DNA from: Acidobacteriota bacterium
Lineage (GTDB): Bacteria > Acidobacteriota > Terriglobia > Terriglobales > Acidobacteriaceae
Length of the DNA: 64,000 nucleotides
Direction: 5' to 3'
Assembly (NCBI GenBank): GCA_003225005.1
Contig: QIAN01000097.1
Span: 1 to 64,000, forward strand
This document shows, piece after piece, positions 7,405 through 16,157 of this stretch. Under the pieces are notes generated by a model. That model was not told the origin of the DNA. It made no database searches and was given only the letters and a program-made list of their open reading frames with translations. The position numbers and the translations under genes are program-made. The stretch's first letter is position 1. Every line of letters begins with the position of its first letter.

Positions 7405-8115
7405 CTACTGACTGCGCAGCATGCGGACGACTTCGGCGACCTGGTTTTCCTGAAAGAGGCGAATCGCGGCGATGCCTGCGGCGCCAGCATCGAGGCAGGA
7501 GCGAGCGTTATTTAGCGTGATGCCACCCAGGGCGAGGACGGGGATGTCAGCGCGGCAAGCTTCACGCAGGGTTTCGAGACCGGCGGGCAGAGAGCCGGGT
7601 GCGTCTTTTTTTTCGAAGACGGGGCCAAAGACAGCGAAGTTGGCACCATTTGTTGCCGCGCGGGCGGCATCTGAGGGAGAGTGACAGGACACCCCGATGA
7701 TCGGTTCAGATCGATGGCTTTCGCGGGCAGGAGTGCCCGCGCCACACGACCATATCTTGCGGACGCTGGATGGGGACACGTCGTCGGAGCGCAGCTGTAC
7801 GCCGTCGGCATCCACTGCCCGTGCTATGTCGGTGCGGGAGTTGATGAGAAGAATAGTTCTTGGGTTCAGGTCTCCGTTTCTGAGGTCTGATTTGTCGGTT
7901 CTCAACCTTGATTCGTCGCGAATGATGCGGATGGCCTCTTGCGCCAGCCATTCCAGTTCGCGGGCAGAAAAATCTCTTTCGCGGAGTTGAATGTATGCGA
8001 CCGCTGCACGGGCGGCTTCTCGGATCTTCTCCAGCAGGCGCCCTCGGCGCGCGGATTCGTCGCCGGCGAAGGCTTTGCGGTCGGTGATGTAACAGAGTAG
8101 GGGGCGGCGAGGCAT
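7405..8115 (-). CDS. thiE: Thiamine phosphate synthase
   Basis: ThiE joins HMP pyrophosphate and the thiazole phosphate to give thiamine phosphate. The 236-residue protein shows CYITDR at the N-terminus, YIQLRERD, ILLINSRTDIARAVDADGVQL, GVSCHSPSDA, ANFAVFGPVFEKKDAPG and PVLALGGI, all diagnostic of the TIM-barrel enzyme. It is longer than the usual 200-215 residues because of two insertions: one before ILLIN (about residues 70-85) and one after SSVRKI (about 122-135). The second is encoded by a palindromic GC-rich element at 7721-7748. Both fall in loops, so activity could be kept. No other thiamine gene is adjacent and I see no TPP riboswitch upstream. Confidence 0.9.
   Translation of the reverse strand: MPRRPLLCYITDRKAFAGDESARRGRLLEKIREAARAAVAYIQLRERDFSARELEWLAQEAIRIIRDESRLRTDKSDLRNGDLNPRTILLINSRTDIARAVDADGVQLRSDDVSPSSVRKIWSCGAGTPARESHRSEPIIGVSCHSPSDAARAATNGANFAVFGPVFEKKDAPGSLPAGLETLREACRADIPVLALGGITLNNARSCLDAGAAGIAAIRLFQENQVAEVVRMLRSQ
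7721..7748. repeat. GC-rich palindromic element inside thiE
   Basis: Positions 7723-7740 read GCGGGCAGGAGTGCCCGC, an inverted repeat followed by GCCACAC. A closely similar string (gggcgagggcgcccgcgccacac) lies at about 718-741 inside yceH, where it encodes a different peptide because it sits in another frame. This suggests a mobile or dispersed element tolerated in-frame within genes. Confidence 0.5.
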
Positions 8116-8313
8116 TAGATGCCCAGTCTAATGCAGTGGCAGCCCGCGGCCAGATTTCAGCGCGAAAGCTCCCCTCGCAAGAGCGGTCTTTCTCTTTCCT
8201 CCTTAGCTTTTGTTGGCTGTCGGCTTTCGACTCGCCTTTAGTGGTAGCGGAAGGCCGGAACACGCCGGACGGACCCGGGCCGTACTGGGCGTACTAGAGT
8301 CAAACCATGATGG

Positions 8314-9186
8314 TTACGGCCTGGTCTTCGCAATTTCGGGCACGACTTCGGGTTTCTTGGGCTGCTCGAGGTGGTAGGCGGTCAGACCTTCGCGAAGGAA
8401 TGCGAACGCGTCCTCCGGAGAGTCCACGATTTTAAATAGATCAAGGTCTTCTGGCGCGATGGTGCCAGCGTCGACAAAAGCCTGGAAGTTGATGATGCGG
8501 TTCCAGTATTTGCTGCCGTAAATCACGACCAGAATCTTTTTGGCCAGCTTGTCGGTTTGCGCAAGCGTGAGGATTTCAAACAGCTCGTCCATGGTGCCGA
8601 AGCCGCCGGGAAAGATGACCAGGGCCTTCGAAAGATAGGCGAACCAAAACTTGCGCATGAAGAAGTAGTGGAACTCGAAGTTCAACGACGGGGTGATGTA
8701 GGGATTCGGATCCTGCTCGAAGGGCAGATGAATATTCAAGCCGATGGTCTTGCCGCCGGCCTCGTGGGCCCCTAGATTGGCGGCTTCCATGATTCCTGGT
8801 CCGCCCCCGGTGGTGACGACAAAGCGGTGACGGCGGGCAGGTATCTGAGAGGACCACTTCGTCAACAGAAAGGCCAAGCGGCGGGCGTCTTCGTAATATT
8901 GAGCCATGTCTACGGCAGCCACGGCGCGCTTCACTTGCAGTTCCTGCTGGTGGAGCGGGGCTTTCGCTTCATTCTTTTCTATGGCGGTCAAGCTCTTCTT
9001 GGCTTCGGCGTGACCGGAAAAGCGGGCGGAACCGAAGAATACGACGGTATCCTGGATTTGCTCACGACGAAACCGCGACAACGGTTCCTGGTATTCCGAC
9101 AGTATGCGAAGAATGCGCCCGTCGGGACTGTTCAGAAAAGCCTGATTCCGATAGGCAAGGGGCGCTGACTTCAGTTTTTCAGTCAT
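8314..9186 (-). CDS. LOG-family (TIGR00730-like) Rossmann protein
   Basis: The protein of about 290 residues contains the two signature motifs of the LOG / so-called lysine-decarboxylase family: TTGGGPGIMEAANLGA and FPGGFGTMDELFE. Characterised members are cytokinin riboside 5'-monophosphate phosphoribohydrolases that release nucleobases from nucleotides; the exact substrate here is unknown. This is a longer form with an N-terminal extension of about 110 residues before the first motif (RILSEYQEPLSRFRREQIQ, VVFFGSARF). I prefer the ATG at 9186 (MTEKLKS) to an upstream start at 9252; neither has a strong ribosome-binding site. Confidence 0.8.
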   Translation of the reverse strand: MTEKLKSAPLAYRNQAFLNSPDGRILRILSEYQEPLSRFRREQIQDTVVFFGSARFSGHAEAKKSLTAIEKNEAKAPLHQQELQVKRAVAAVDMAQYYEDARRLAFLLTKWSSQIPARRHRFVVTTGGGPGIMEAANLGAHEAGGKTIGLNIHLPFEQDPNPYITPSLNFEFHYFFMRKFWFAYLSKALVIFPGGFGTMDELFEILTLAQTDKLAKKILVVIYGSKYWNRIINFQAFVDAGTIAPEDLDLFKIVDSPEDAFAFLREGLTAYHLEQPKKPEVVPEIAKTRP

Positions 9187-9296
9187 GCAAAAATTCTCGT
9201 TCGGCAAACTTGCCGGCCGTCTTCCGCGACTTTCAGAATACTGCAGCGACAACGACAGCGGCAGTGGGAATCCGGATGCAGCACATTACTTTGGGG

Positions 9297-9665
9297 CTAC
9301 TTGTTTTCGTGGTAGTGAAGAGCCTCCCAGAAGCCGATCCAGATGTCCAGCAGTCCCAAGCCGCTGCAAAGACCGCGGAAGAAGCCGCTGGAGACGAAGG
9401 TGCGAAGGTTGGGAAACATGAGCAGGAGAGAGTTGTCAGTCCATTCCGGCGTCCAAGGCAAGATGACAAGCAACACTCCAGCGACCGCACTGATCAGGAC
9501 AAATAGAAAGACGGAAACACGGTGCAGCCAGAGTTGAAGTCCAGTGTGTTTCTGGCCGAGCGGAAGCGGCGGATCAAGGATCGCAGTGTGAGTTCCGGAA
9601 GTTTGCGCTGGGCCGGGCGTAGACGGATCGTCAGCCCGGTTTTCGCGGGGATCGGGCTCGGCCAT
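9297..9665 (-). CDS. Small two-TM membrane protein of unknown function
   Basis: The 122-residue protein has a Pro-rich hydrophilic N-terminus (residues 1-40), a membrane segment about 48-70 (RVSVFLFVLISAVAGVLLVI), a WTPEWTDNSLLLMFPN loop, and a second hydrophobic segment about 93-113. The last residues are HYHENK. I do not recognise a named family. It lies between the TPR protein and the LOG-family gene on the same strand and may be co-transcribed with them. Confidence 0.6.
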   Translation of the reverse strand: MAEPDPRENRADDPSTPGPAQTSGTHTAILDPPLPLGQKHTGLQLWLHRVSVFLFVLISAVAGVLLVILPWTPEWTDNSLLLMFPNLRTFVSSGFFRGLCSGLGLLDIWIGFWEALHYHENK

Positions 9666-9772
9666 TAAGCGCCCCTCTGCGGTCGAAAGGACGGGAATGC
9701 GTTCGGGCGAGATTTCGAGTGCGCTTCAACGGCTGGCAGGCAAAAGTTAGGGATGAAAGCCATCAAACTATT

Positions 9773-12700
9773 CTACGACTTCAGGACCTTGATGCGCTCG
9801 GCGACGTCGCGATAATCAATGTTGCTGCCGTAGACCTGAGTGAAGTGCTTGAGAGCAGAAGGTTTGTCGCCCGAAGTCTCGTAGGCGGCTCCCAACTCGT
9901 AGTGCAGGGCGACGCGCGTATCTCCGTCGATGCTGGGAACGCTGAGAGCCTTGTCGTACCAGCGGATAGCGGCTTCTGGAACTCCCTTATCGAGGAAGCA
10001 CTGGGCCAGCCAGGTGTAGGTCTGCATGATCTGCGAAAAGGCGTGACCGCGCTCCACCGACTGGCAAGCCTTCTGCAATTCGCCGATGGCCTCATCGAGA
10101 AGTCCCATTTCACGGAACGCGATCCCCAGATTGTAGTGTGTCTCCGGATCTTCGTCCGCGGAAGCAAGATCGGCTTCCAGATCCTGTTTGAGTTCGCCGA
10201 ACATCTCAGCCAGATCCACGCCCGCATCCTCGGCGAATGGAGAGGATTTGGCTGCGCCCACCGGCATCGAATGGGCGGTAGAAGGTTTTGGCGGTGGCAC
10301 GGTTGCAGCTCTGGCCGGTGCTGTCCCTGCTGCTGCTGCCGCAGCCATAGGAGCGCTGGCAGGCGGGGCGACTGCTGGCGGCGCGGCTGGTGGCGGCGCT
10401 TGGGGTGCAACGGCGGAAACAGGTTCAGGTTCAGCGACCGGAGCGCCCTTCAAGAAATCATCGCCCAGCGAAGCTTCCAGGTCGGCGACGAGCTCACCCA
10501 AGGCCGGCGCCTCAGCGGAAGGGTGCTCAACCGGAGCGGCCGGCTCGAGGTGAGGTTCGATTGTTTTAGCGCGTTGCTGCCTCTGATGCTGGTCAGCTAA
10601 GGTCGCGTCGGCATCGTGCTCGACCGCGCCCGGGAGAAAGCTGTCGCCCAGGGAAGACTCGAGATCGGAGACAAATTCCTTCAGAACGCCCGGCTGTTTG
10701 ACTCTGACTTCGGGTTCAACTTCCGCTGCCGACGCGGCTACTTCGGGTGCGGGTTCCAAAGCCGACGGAGTTACTTCGCTGGCGGGCGCGTCCTCGAGAG
10801 AAACGGTGATCTCTTCTGCGCGCAGGTCCGCGCTGGGGATGTCCTCGGCTGCAATTTCCTCGATGGAATCGGGAACACCTAATTCTTCTTCGTCGGCAGG
10901 GGCCTGACTAGCGGCCTCGATTTCGGCGCGCAGGGTAGCCAGCAAAGCCCGGTCATGAGTCAGAGTCTGCAGCTTGGCGAATGCTGCCGATGCCTGATCA
11001 GACATGCCGTGGCCAAGATAGAAACGTACCTCCTCGACGGTCTCTTCCGACTTCTCGTCGTGAGTGTCGGGGCTGGCATCGGCGGCGGGGAGATCGTGGT
11101 CGCCCACAGCGTCGCTGATTTCAACCGCAGCGATCTCTGCGGCCGGCGGGTCTTCTTCAACCGTAACCGAGTCTTCCCATTCTGAAAGCAAATCGAGTTC
11201 GTCCACTGCCGGAGCAGATTCATTCGAGGGCTCTGCGGGCTCCGCAACGATGGCAAATTCAGTTTCAGCGCTGCTGCGTGCATGGGCAGCTTCATGAACC
11301 GGTGCCGGTGCAAATGCCGGCCACGGGACTGCGGCGGCTTGCGCCGCCGCAGTTCCCTCAGGCGTTATCTCCGTTAACAAAACGTCTTCTGCCACAGCAG
11401 CCTTCGAGGTTGAGGATCGCTGTTCATAACGTTCCGCAAGCTCGCCGTAACCGGTGGCTTCTTCGGGATATCCCGCCTCCGAGTAGATATTTTGCAGGGT
11501 ATGACAGCAGACCGCAGCTTCAGCGAATCGGCCGGCGCGAGTATGCAGAGCGGCGAGACGCTGGTTCAAACGCAAATCGTTGGGAGCCTGCGGCAGCACT
11601 GCTACGAGAGGTCCCAAAGCTTTAGCAGGAATGTTGTACGAGATAAAGAGTTCGGCGTCGGTGAGCGCGGAGCGGACAGCCAGCGCGACTTCATCGGAAT
11701 AGTGCTGGTGAACGGGAGGAGTGGTGGCCTCCAACTCGTCCACGATAACGGCAGCTTCTTCCGGAGTGATGAGGTTTACACCCGCGGCAGTCCCTCCGAG
11801 CTGTGCTACCACCTGCTGGTAGTTCGCCATGTGCAAGGGGTTCTGAGGCTCCACGGTTGCCAGCTTCTGATACAGATCACGGGCGCGTGGCAGGTTGCCG
11901 GACTGGACAGAAGCGTGCGCCAACAATTCGTATACCTCGGTGACGTGAGTGTTGTCTCCGGCCTTAAGGAAAAGAGCCAGCAATTTCTCCAGAGAAGCAG
12001 GGTTTTCGCGGACATGACCGATGATGGAGTGCAGGCTCTCCAGCGCCTTCGCTGAGTTTGTGGAGAGCAGCCGCTCGGAGTGTTGATCGTAGACCAGCAG
12101 CGCGTTCTCATATTGGCCGGCCTGCATCAGAGCGTCGGCGAAACCTGAGATCGCGGCCAGGTCGTTGTGAACAGTCAAAAGCTTATGGGCCAGCGTGCCG
12201 GCATCGGAGAGGTGTCCCACGTGCAGGTAAGCCTTGAGCAGGTCACGCAGGCCCTCTGGTTTGGAGTCAATATCGCCGACTTTTTGCAGACAAGTGATAG
12301 CCGCTTCGGCATCGCCTGATTCGAGCAGATTCCGACCGTGCATCAGCAGCGCATAACTGTTGGCGGGATCGAGGGTCAGCATGCGCTGCAGCACCTCCTC
12401 GGCGCCGGCCAGCGACCCCTTTGACCGCATGGTTTCAGCGACTGCGGAAAAAATCTGCCAAGCCTCGGTCTTCTTGCCCGAGCGGACATACACTTCCGCC
12501 AACCGGACGCGCATGGCCGTGTTCTCCGGATCCATTTCTAGGATCTTCTGAAAAATGCGGACTGCGTTTTCCAGCTCGCCGGCTTTCAGGAATTCGTCGG
12601 CCACCTGCAGATACTGAGCGCGGGCATCATTGAAGAGACCCTGTTGAGTGTAAAGCTCTGCCAGCTTCAGCACGCACTCAAGCGAAGGCTTGAGCTTGCT

Positions 12701-12967
12701 GATCTTCTTGTACATGGCGATAGCCTTGACCGTGAATCCCTGGGTGGCATAGGCATCGCCCACACTCTTAAAACAGGCCGTGGCCTTGTCGTTATCGCCC
12801 ATGCGGGCGTAGAGGTCTCCAACGGTGTTACTCACCGTGAGATCCTTGGTATCATTCTTGAGGATCTTGTCGTACTCAGCGATGGCATTTTGCAGCTTGC
12901 CCTGCTGGACATACTTCTCCGCAGCGCTGAGGACCTTTTGTTTGTTGAACCCGAAACCGAACGCCAT
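9773..12967 (-). CDS. Large tetratricopeptide-repeat protein
   Basis: From the ATG at 12967 (MAFGFGFNKQKVLSAAEKYV) the protein has 1064 residues. Residues about 15-470 are successive TPR units (AIAEYDKILKNDTKD, NDKATACFKSVGDAYATQG, ARAQYLQVADEFLKAG and further), with more near 560-620. The middle (about 640-960) is an acidic, Ala/Pro-rich low-complexity stretch in which a short module recurs (ELVADLEASLGDDFLKGA and FVSDLESSLGDSFLPGA). The C-terminus (about 985-1064) returns to TPR (YNLGIAFREMGLLDEAIGELQKAC). No signal peptide is seen. Such proteins scaffold protein complexes, but the partner is unknown. The upstream 250 codons of open frame lack coding character and are not included. Confidence 0.8.
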   Translation of the reverse strand: MAFGFGFNKQKVLSAAEKYVQQGKLQNAIAEYDKILKNDTKDLTVSNTVGDLYARMGDNDKATACFKSVGDAYATQGFTVKAIAMYKKISKLKPSLECVLKLAELYTQQGLFNDARAQYLQVADEFLKAGELENAVRIFQKILEMDPENTAMRVRLAEVYVRSGKKTEAWQIFSAVAETMRSKGSLAGAEEVLQRMLTLDPANSYALLMHGRNLLESGDAEAAITCLQKVGDIDSKPEGLRDLLKAYLHVGHLSDAGTLAHKLLTVHNDLAAISGFADALMQAGQYENALLVYDQHSERLLSTNSAKALESLHSIIGHVRENPASLEKLLALFLKAGDNTHVTEVYELLAHASVQSGNLPRARDLYQKLATVEPQNPLHMANYQQVVAQLGGTAAGVNLITPEEAAVIVDELEATTPPVHQHYSDEVALAVRSALTDAELFISYNIPAKALGPLVAVLPQAPNDLRLNQRLAALHTRAGRFAEAAVCCHTLQNIYSEAGYPEEATGYGELAERYEQRSSTSKAAVAEDVLLTEITPEGTAAAQAAAVPWPAFAPAPVHEAAHARSSAETEFAIVAEPAEPSNESAPAVDELDLLSEWEDSVTVEEDPPAAEIAAVEISDAVGDHDLPAADASPDTHDEKSEETVEEVRFYLGHGMSDQASAAFAKLQTLTHDRALLATLRAEIEAASQAPADEEELGVPDSIEEIAAEDIPSADLRAEEITVSLEDAPASEVTPSALEPAPEVAASAAEVEPEVRVKQPGVLKEFVSDLESSLGDSFLPGAVEHDADATLADQHQRQQRAKTIEPHLEPAAPVEHPSAEAPALGELVADLEASLGDDFLKGAPVAEPEPVSAVAPQAPPPAAPPAVAPPASAPMAAAAAAGTAPARAATVPPPKPSTAHSMPVGAAKSSPFAEDAGVDLAEMFGELKQDLEADLASADEDPETHYNLGIAFREMGLLDEAIGELQKACQSVERGHAFSQIMQTYTWLAQCFLDKGVPEAAIRWYDKALSVPSIDGDTRVALHYELGAAYETSGDKPSALKHFTQVYGSNIDYRDVAERIKVLKS

Positions 12968-13480
12968 ATAGGTACGAACTCCAGCCCCTGGTCTTATCGC
13001 GGAAGCTACGAACCATTCCGGGGAAGCATCCCCGGGAAAACGTCTACGGCAATCCCGGATGCGGTCGAGATGGCCGATCGGACAAGGCCAATTGTACGGC
13101 TGGACATGGCAAATCGCATGGTTACTAAGGGTTACCAAAAGGGAGTGTACAAGTGGGTTACGAAGGGAACATGTGGCACGTAAGCATGCGACTCCGCCAA
13201 GATGGCCTGGTAAGGACAAGGTGGAGACTAGCTAATCAGCAATGCACCCCATGAATTACGGAGTCTCAGGAGAAAAACACGGATCCGATGGCTGTTTCCA
13301 GAGAGATTCTGGACGATTCACAGGCAATCCGCGGCCATTCCATGCGCTAGGAGTTGCGTGAATGCTGCAAATTGCTGAGTCGAGAAAGATCCCAACTTCG
13401 GTTGGGCTTGGCTTCCCGGGAGAGTGTACCTTGGAAACCAAGAAATTCTAGACCTAAGACGCAAGGAACAATTTCTCAAT
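12968..13480. other. Divergent intergenic region between the TPR and AhpD-like genes
   Basis: About 510 bases lie between two divergent genes and should contain both promoters. An AAGGA site at about 13462-13467 precedes the AhpD-like start. I see no convincing gene in either strand. Confidence 0.4.
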
Positions 13481-14047
13481 ATGACATGGATCAGAACCAT
13501 TCCGGCTTCAGAAGCTGATGAGAAACTCCGCCAGGCCATTGCTGACCAGAGGCTCGTGTATCCCAAGGAATATGCGGATCCGGTGCATCCGGACGAAAGT
13601 GGCGGGTCGTCAATCGTGGGATCGCACACGCTAATTCCCGACGCGCTCTATCACGCCTTCAGTACGTTTGGAGTGCTCCTGTCGCCCGACCTTCCGCTCA
13701 ATCGGCGGCAGCACGAGATGATCACCACGGTGGTCTCGGTGACGAACCGGTGCAAGTATTGAATCGAGTCACACGCAGAGTTTCTGCGTAGGGTGACACT
13801 GGACAAAGAGCTGGTCGCGGCGCTTGACAAGGACTACACGACCGCGCCGATCACATCGCAGGAGCGGGTGATGCTTGACTACGTAGTCATGGTGACCCGG
13901 GACGCAACGAAGGTGCGGAAGGATGACATAGAAGCATTGCGCACGGCCGGATTCGATGACCGCGGCATTCTGCAGATTACTCTGATTGCTTCCTGGTTCA
14001 ACTACATCAATCGGGTGGCGGATGCGCTGGGCGTGGGGAGAGAGTAA
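13481..14047 (+). CDS. AhpD-like / carboxymuconolactone decarboxylase family protein, candidate selenoprotein (in-frame TGA at 13760-13762)
   Basis: Reading through one TGA gives a single 188-residue protein in one frame. [17 protein letters not shown] opens it as in the peroxidase-related CMD family, followed by [29 protein letters not shown]. The redox motif is then N-R-C-K-Y-(TGA)-I-E-S-H: Cys91, TGA codon 94, Glu96, His98. The frame continues [19 protein letters not shown] and ends [19 protein letters not shown]. In AhpD-like proteins the motif is CxxC...H and the second cysteine is catalytic, so TGA falls exactly where selenocysteine could replace it. A strong stem-loop follows at 13768-13797. 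Sec-containing AhpD-like proteins are known as a class. The likely role is a thiol/selenol-dependent peroxidase or reductase. The alternative is a nonsense mutation, but both halves are otherwise intact. Confidence 0.75.
13768..13797 (+). promoter_or_regulatory. Candidate bacterial SECIS stem-loop
   Basis: Immediately after the in-frame TGA (13760-13762), GTCAC (13768-13772) pairs with GTGAC (13793-13797). ACGCAGA (13773-13779) pairs perfectly with TCTGCGT (13783-13789). The triloop is GTT (13780-13782) and there is a 3-nt bulge, AGG. Seventeen nucleotides separate the TGA from the loop and the loop begins with G, in keeping with what I recall of the bacterial SECIS model (apical loop a short distance downstream, a G in the first two loop positions). 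The stem is inside the coding sequence, as expected in bacteria. Confidence 0.7.
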
Positions 14048-14101
14048 CGTTCATACCAGCAGGATCGCCTCCGAGTGGTCATTCATCCCCAAAGGTCGCT
14101 T

Positions 14102-15202
14102 TTATTTGTTCTTTTCACTCCCAACCTTGTGACGAAGATAGGCCTCGATTTCCGTCCTGCCTGCGTGTCTCGCCCAGTCGGCCGGGGTAGCCTGCCACAG
14201 GATATCCTTCAAATCGAGTCGCGCACCGCGTTCGACGAGAAGTCGGACGAGTTCACTATGGCCGGCCCCAGCGGCCTGATGCAACGGTGTCGTATGGGAA
14301 TGGCCCCCGACCGGGTTATATCGATTGGGATTTTCGCCCGCGTCCAGCAACAGGCGAACGATCTCGACATGACCAAACTGCGCGGCCAGCGCGAACGCCA
14401 AGTGGCGATCCTCACTGTTGGTACCCGGAAGCAACCGGCAGGCCTCCTCGATGCGTCCCCGAGCCGCCGCCACAGGCAGATCAATCCGACCGCCGCGCCC
14501 GATCAAAGCGTTCAGCGCTTCCAACTCGCCATGCAAGGCCGTAGCGTGGATCGCGCTGTTGGGATCCGCTCCGTAATCGCAAAGGAGATGGATTAACGGA
14601 AGTTGCATGCCACATTCCCGCGGCACACTGCCAGTCGAGACAAGCATAAGCGTCTCGTTCAATGCTGGTTCTCCGCCAGCATCAAGAATGACGTTGGCCA
14701 CCCGAACAATGTTGTCCGGCAAAATGCCGTGGCGAACCGGATTCTCTGCTACAAATTCCAAAAGTGTCGGATTCCGAAAATAGTTCCCGCCTTCGAAGGT
14801 GACGTGCTGATGCACAAGGTTCGGATGTTGATGCAGGTGGGCACGCAACCCAGCCACGTCACCTCGATCGAGGAGGTCCACCGCGCGGCGAAATGTTGCG
14901 TCTTCAATTCGCTCATGATGAGGCAAATTCAGTTGATCTGAGAGCGCTGGTCTTTCAATATGCGCTTTCAATCTCGCCCAGCTCGGAAATCCATACTCGC
15001 GAGCGATTGCGAGCTGTGCACCACTTAGGCTTAGGTGGGAGTCGAAGATTGCAACGTCCGTGGCCCTACCGAAACGCGGGTGAAATTCCCTGATCCGCTG
15101 GGCTGCTCCTGGAGTGCGGGCGGTATGCTCCTTCAGCAAGTCCTTCGCTTGATACTTGAGATGATCGAGATTCGGATTCGAGGGGAGGCGTCTTACTGGC
15201 AT
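14102..15202 (-). CDS. Ankyrin-repeat protein
   Basis: The 366-residue protein starts MPVRRLPSNPNLDHLKYQAKDLLKEH, an N-terminal segment shared by many environmental ankyrin proteins, followed by SLSGAQLAIAREYGFPSWARLKAHIE. Ankyrin repeats occupy about residues 100-355, including LIHLLCDYGADPNSAIHATALHGELEALNALIGRG, HLAFALAAQFGHVEIVRLLLDAGENPN and TTPLHQAAGAGHSELVRLLVERGARLDLKD. No signal peptide or enzymatic domain is visible, so it is probably a cytoplasmic protein-binding module of unknown partner. Confidence 0.85.
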   Translation of the reverse strand: MPVRRLPSNPNLDHLKYQAKDLLKEHTARTPGAAQRIREFHPRFGRATDVAIFDSHLSLSGAQLAIAREYGFPSWARLKAHIERPALSDQLNLPHHERIEDATFRRAVDLLDRGDVAGLRAHLHQHPNLVHQHVTFEGGNYFRNPTLLEFVAENPVRHGILPDNIVRVANVILDAGGEPALNETLMLVSTGSVPRECGMQLPLIHLLCDYGADPNSAIHATALHGELEALNALIGRGGRIDLPVAAARGRIEEACRLLPGTNSEDRHLAFALAAQFGHVEIVRLLLDAGENPNRYNPVGGHSHTTPLHQAAGAGHSELVRLLVERGARLDLKDILWQATPADWARHAGRTEIEAYLRHKVGSEKNK

Positions 15203-16157
15203 GACGAACTTCCTTTCGTATGCCCGAGGTCCGCATCTATGGGCAGAAAGTTAGTTCGTGAAAAAGAATTGTTGCGATCAGGTGGACTTCTGTCCTTTCC
15301 GCGGACCAGATGCGCCCTTTGCGCTGCCGTGATGTTATCACCAGGGCAGAAAAGTCGGCACCACGGTCACACCAGCCCACACCAGCCCAACGTCCAGCAG
15401 GTCCTAGGTTTGCGCCCAATTCAGAGCTTTTTTGCAGGATAGCCCCTTTGCTTCAGGGTTCCGGCGCGTAGCGTCTGACTCCTGCACATGTTATGGGTCC
15501 TTACGGGCCTTCCGCTCGATAATCTGGAAAAATATTCATTGAAAATTAACCCCCTGTCAACACTCCTGAAACGTTTCGGCAACCAATTTCTCTTAGACTC
15601 CTCTTGTCCCGATTTACTGCACGCCATTTCCCAAGTACTGCGCGGTTCGCCCGGGTCATCGCGGTCGAAGATCCCATCCTCGGAAAGGGCCTTGCCGCGA
15701 TGGTCTCGGGTCTGAATTTGAACAACGAGGTGTTCGAATTCTACCAGGGCAGTTCCCAGTTTCCGATCAGCGCGAGTACTACAAGCCGACGGACACCTTT
15801 TGGACTTCGGTGGGAACTGGGACGCGAGAAATGAAGTAGCCCGGAAACCTAACCGTGACCTCAAAGATTGCGTGCGTCCCACCTTCGCCAGCCGCGAGGT
15901 CGAATCTTGACCGAAAGATAAGCGCAACAGTGTTGACCGCACCGATTGACGCCTCGGGTGGTCGGTCGTGCGGAAGCTATCCCGCTTCCCCACGGCCTGA
16001 GTGACAGCCGCGACTCTTCCGAATAATCGGCCGACCGAACAGCGCCGGAGATCGGTGCTCCTTCTCCCCTAGGATTGTTGAGTAACGTTTCCCGTCTGTA
16101 GGCGGCTAAACTTGCATACAGAGGCAAGGCTCAGCTGGATTTCTCGCCGCCCCCCTT
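15203..16157. other. Long intergenic region, possible gene remnants
   Basis: About 950 bases lie between the ankyrin gene and the synthetase fusion. A stretch at about 15650-15830 reads on the plus strand as VIAVEDPILGKGLAAMVSGL and, in another frame, as YYKPTDTFWTSVGTGTREMK with a stop. This could be a frameshifted remnant, but I cannot name it. A short direct repeat (CACACCAGCCCA type) occurs near 15368-15390. No intact gene or RNA is recognised. Confidence 0.35.

Noticed and set aside
8116-8313. TPP riboswitch upstream of thiE
   Set aside because: The conserved CUGAGA and pyrophosphate-helix sequences are not present.
13424-13480. Earlier ATG for the AhpD-like gene at 13424
   Set aside because: The ATG at 13481 (MTWIRTIP) matches the family start and has a better ribosome-binding site; the upstream 19 codons look non-coding.
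15203-16157. Frames around 15604-15834 and 15861-16127 as genes
   Set aside because: They lack start sites and known motifs and show no coding signature; they are reported only as possible remnants.
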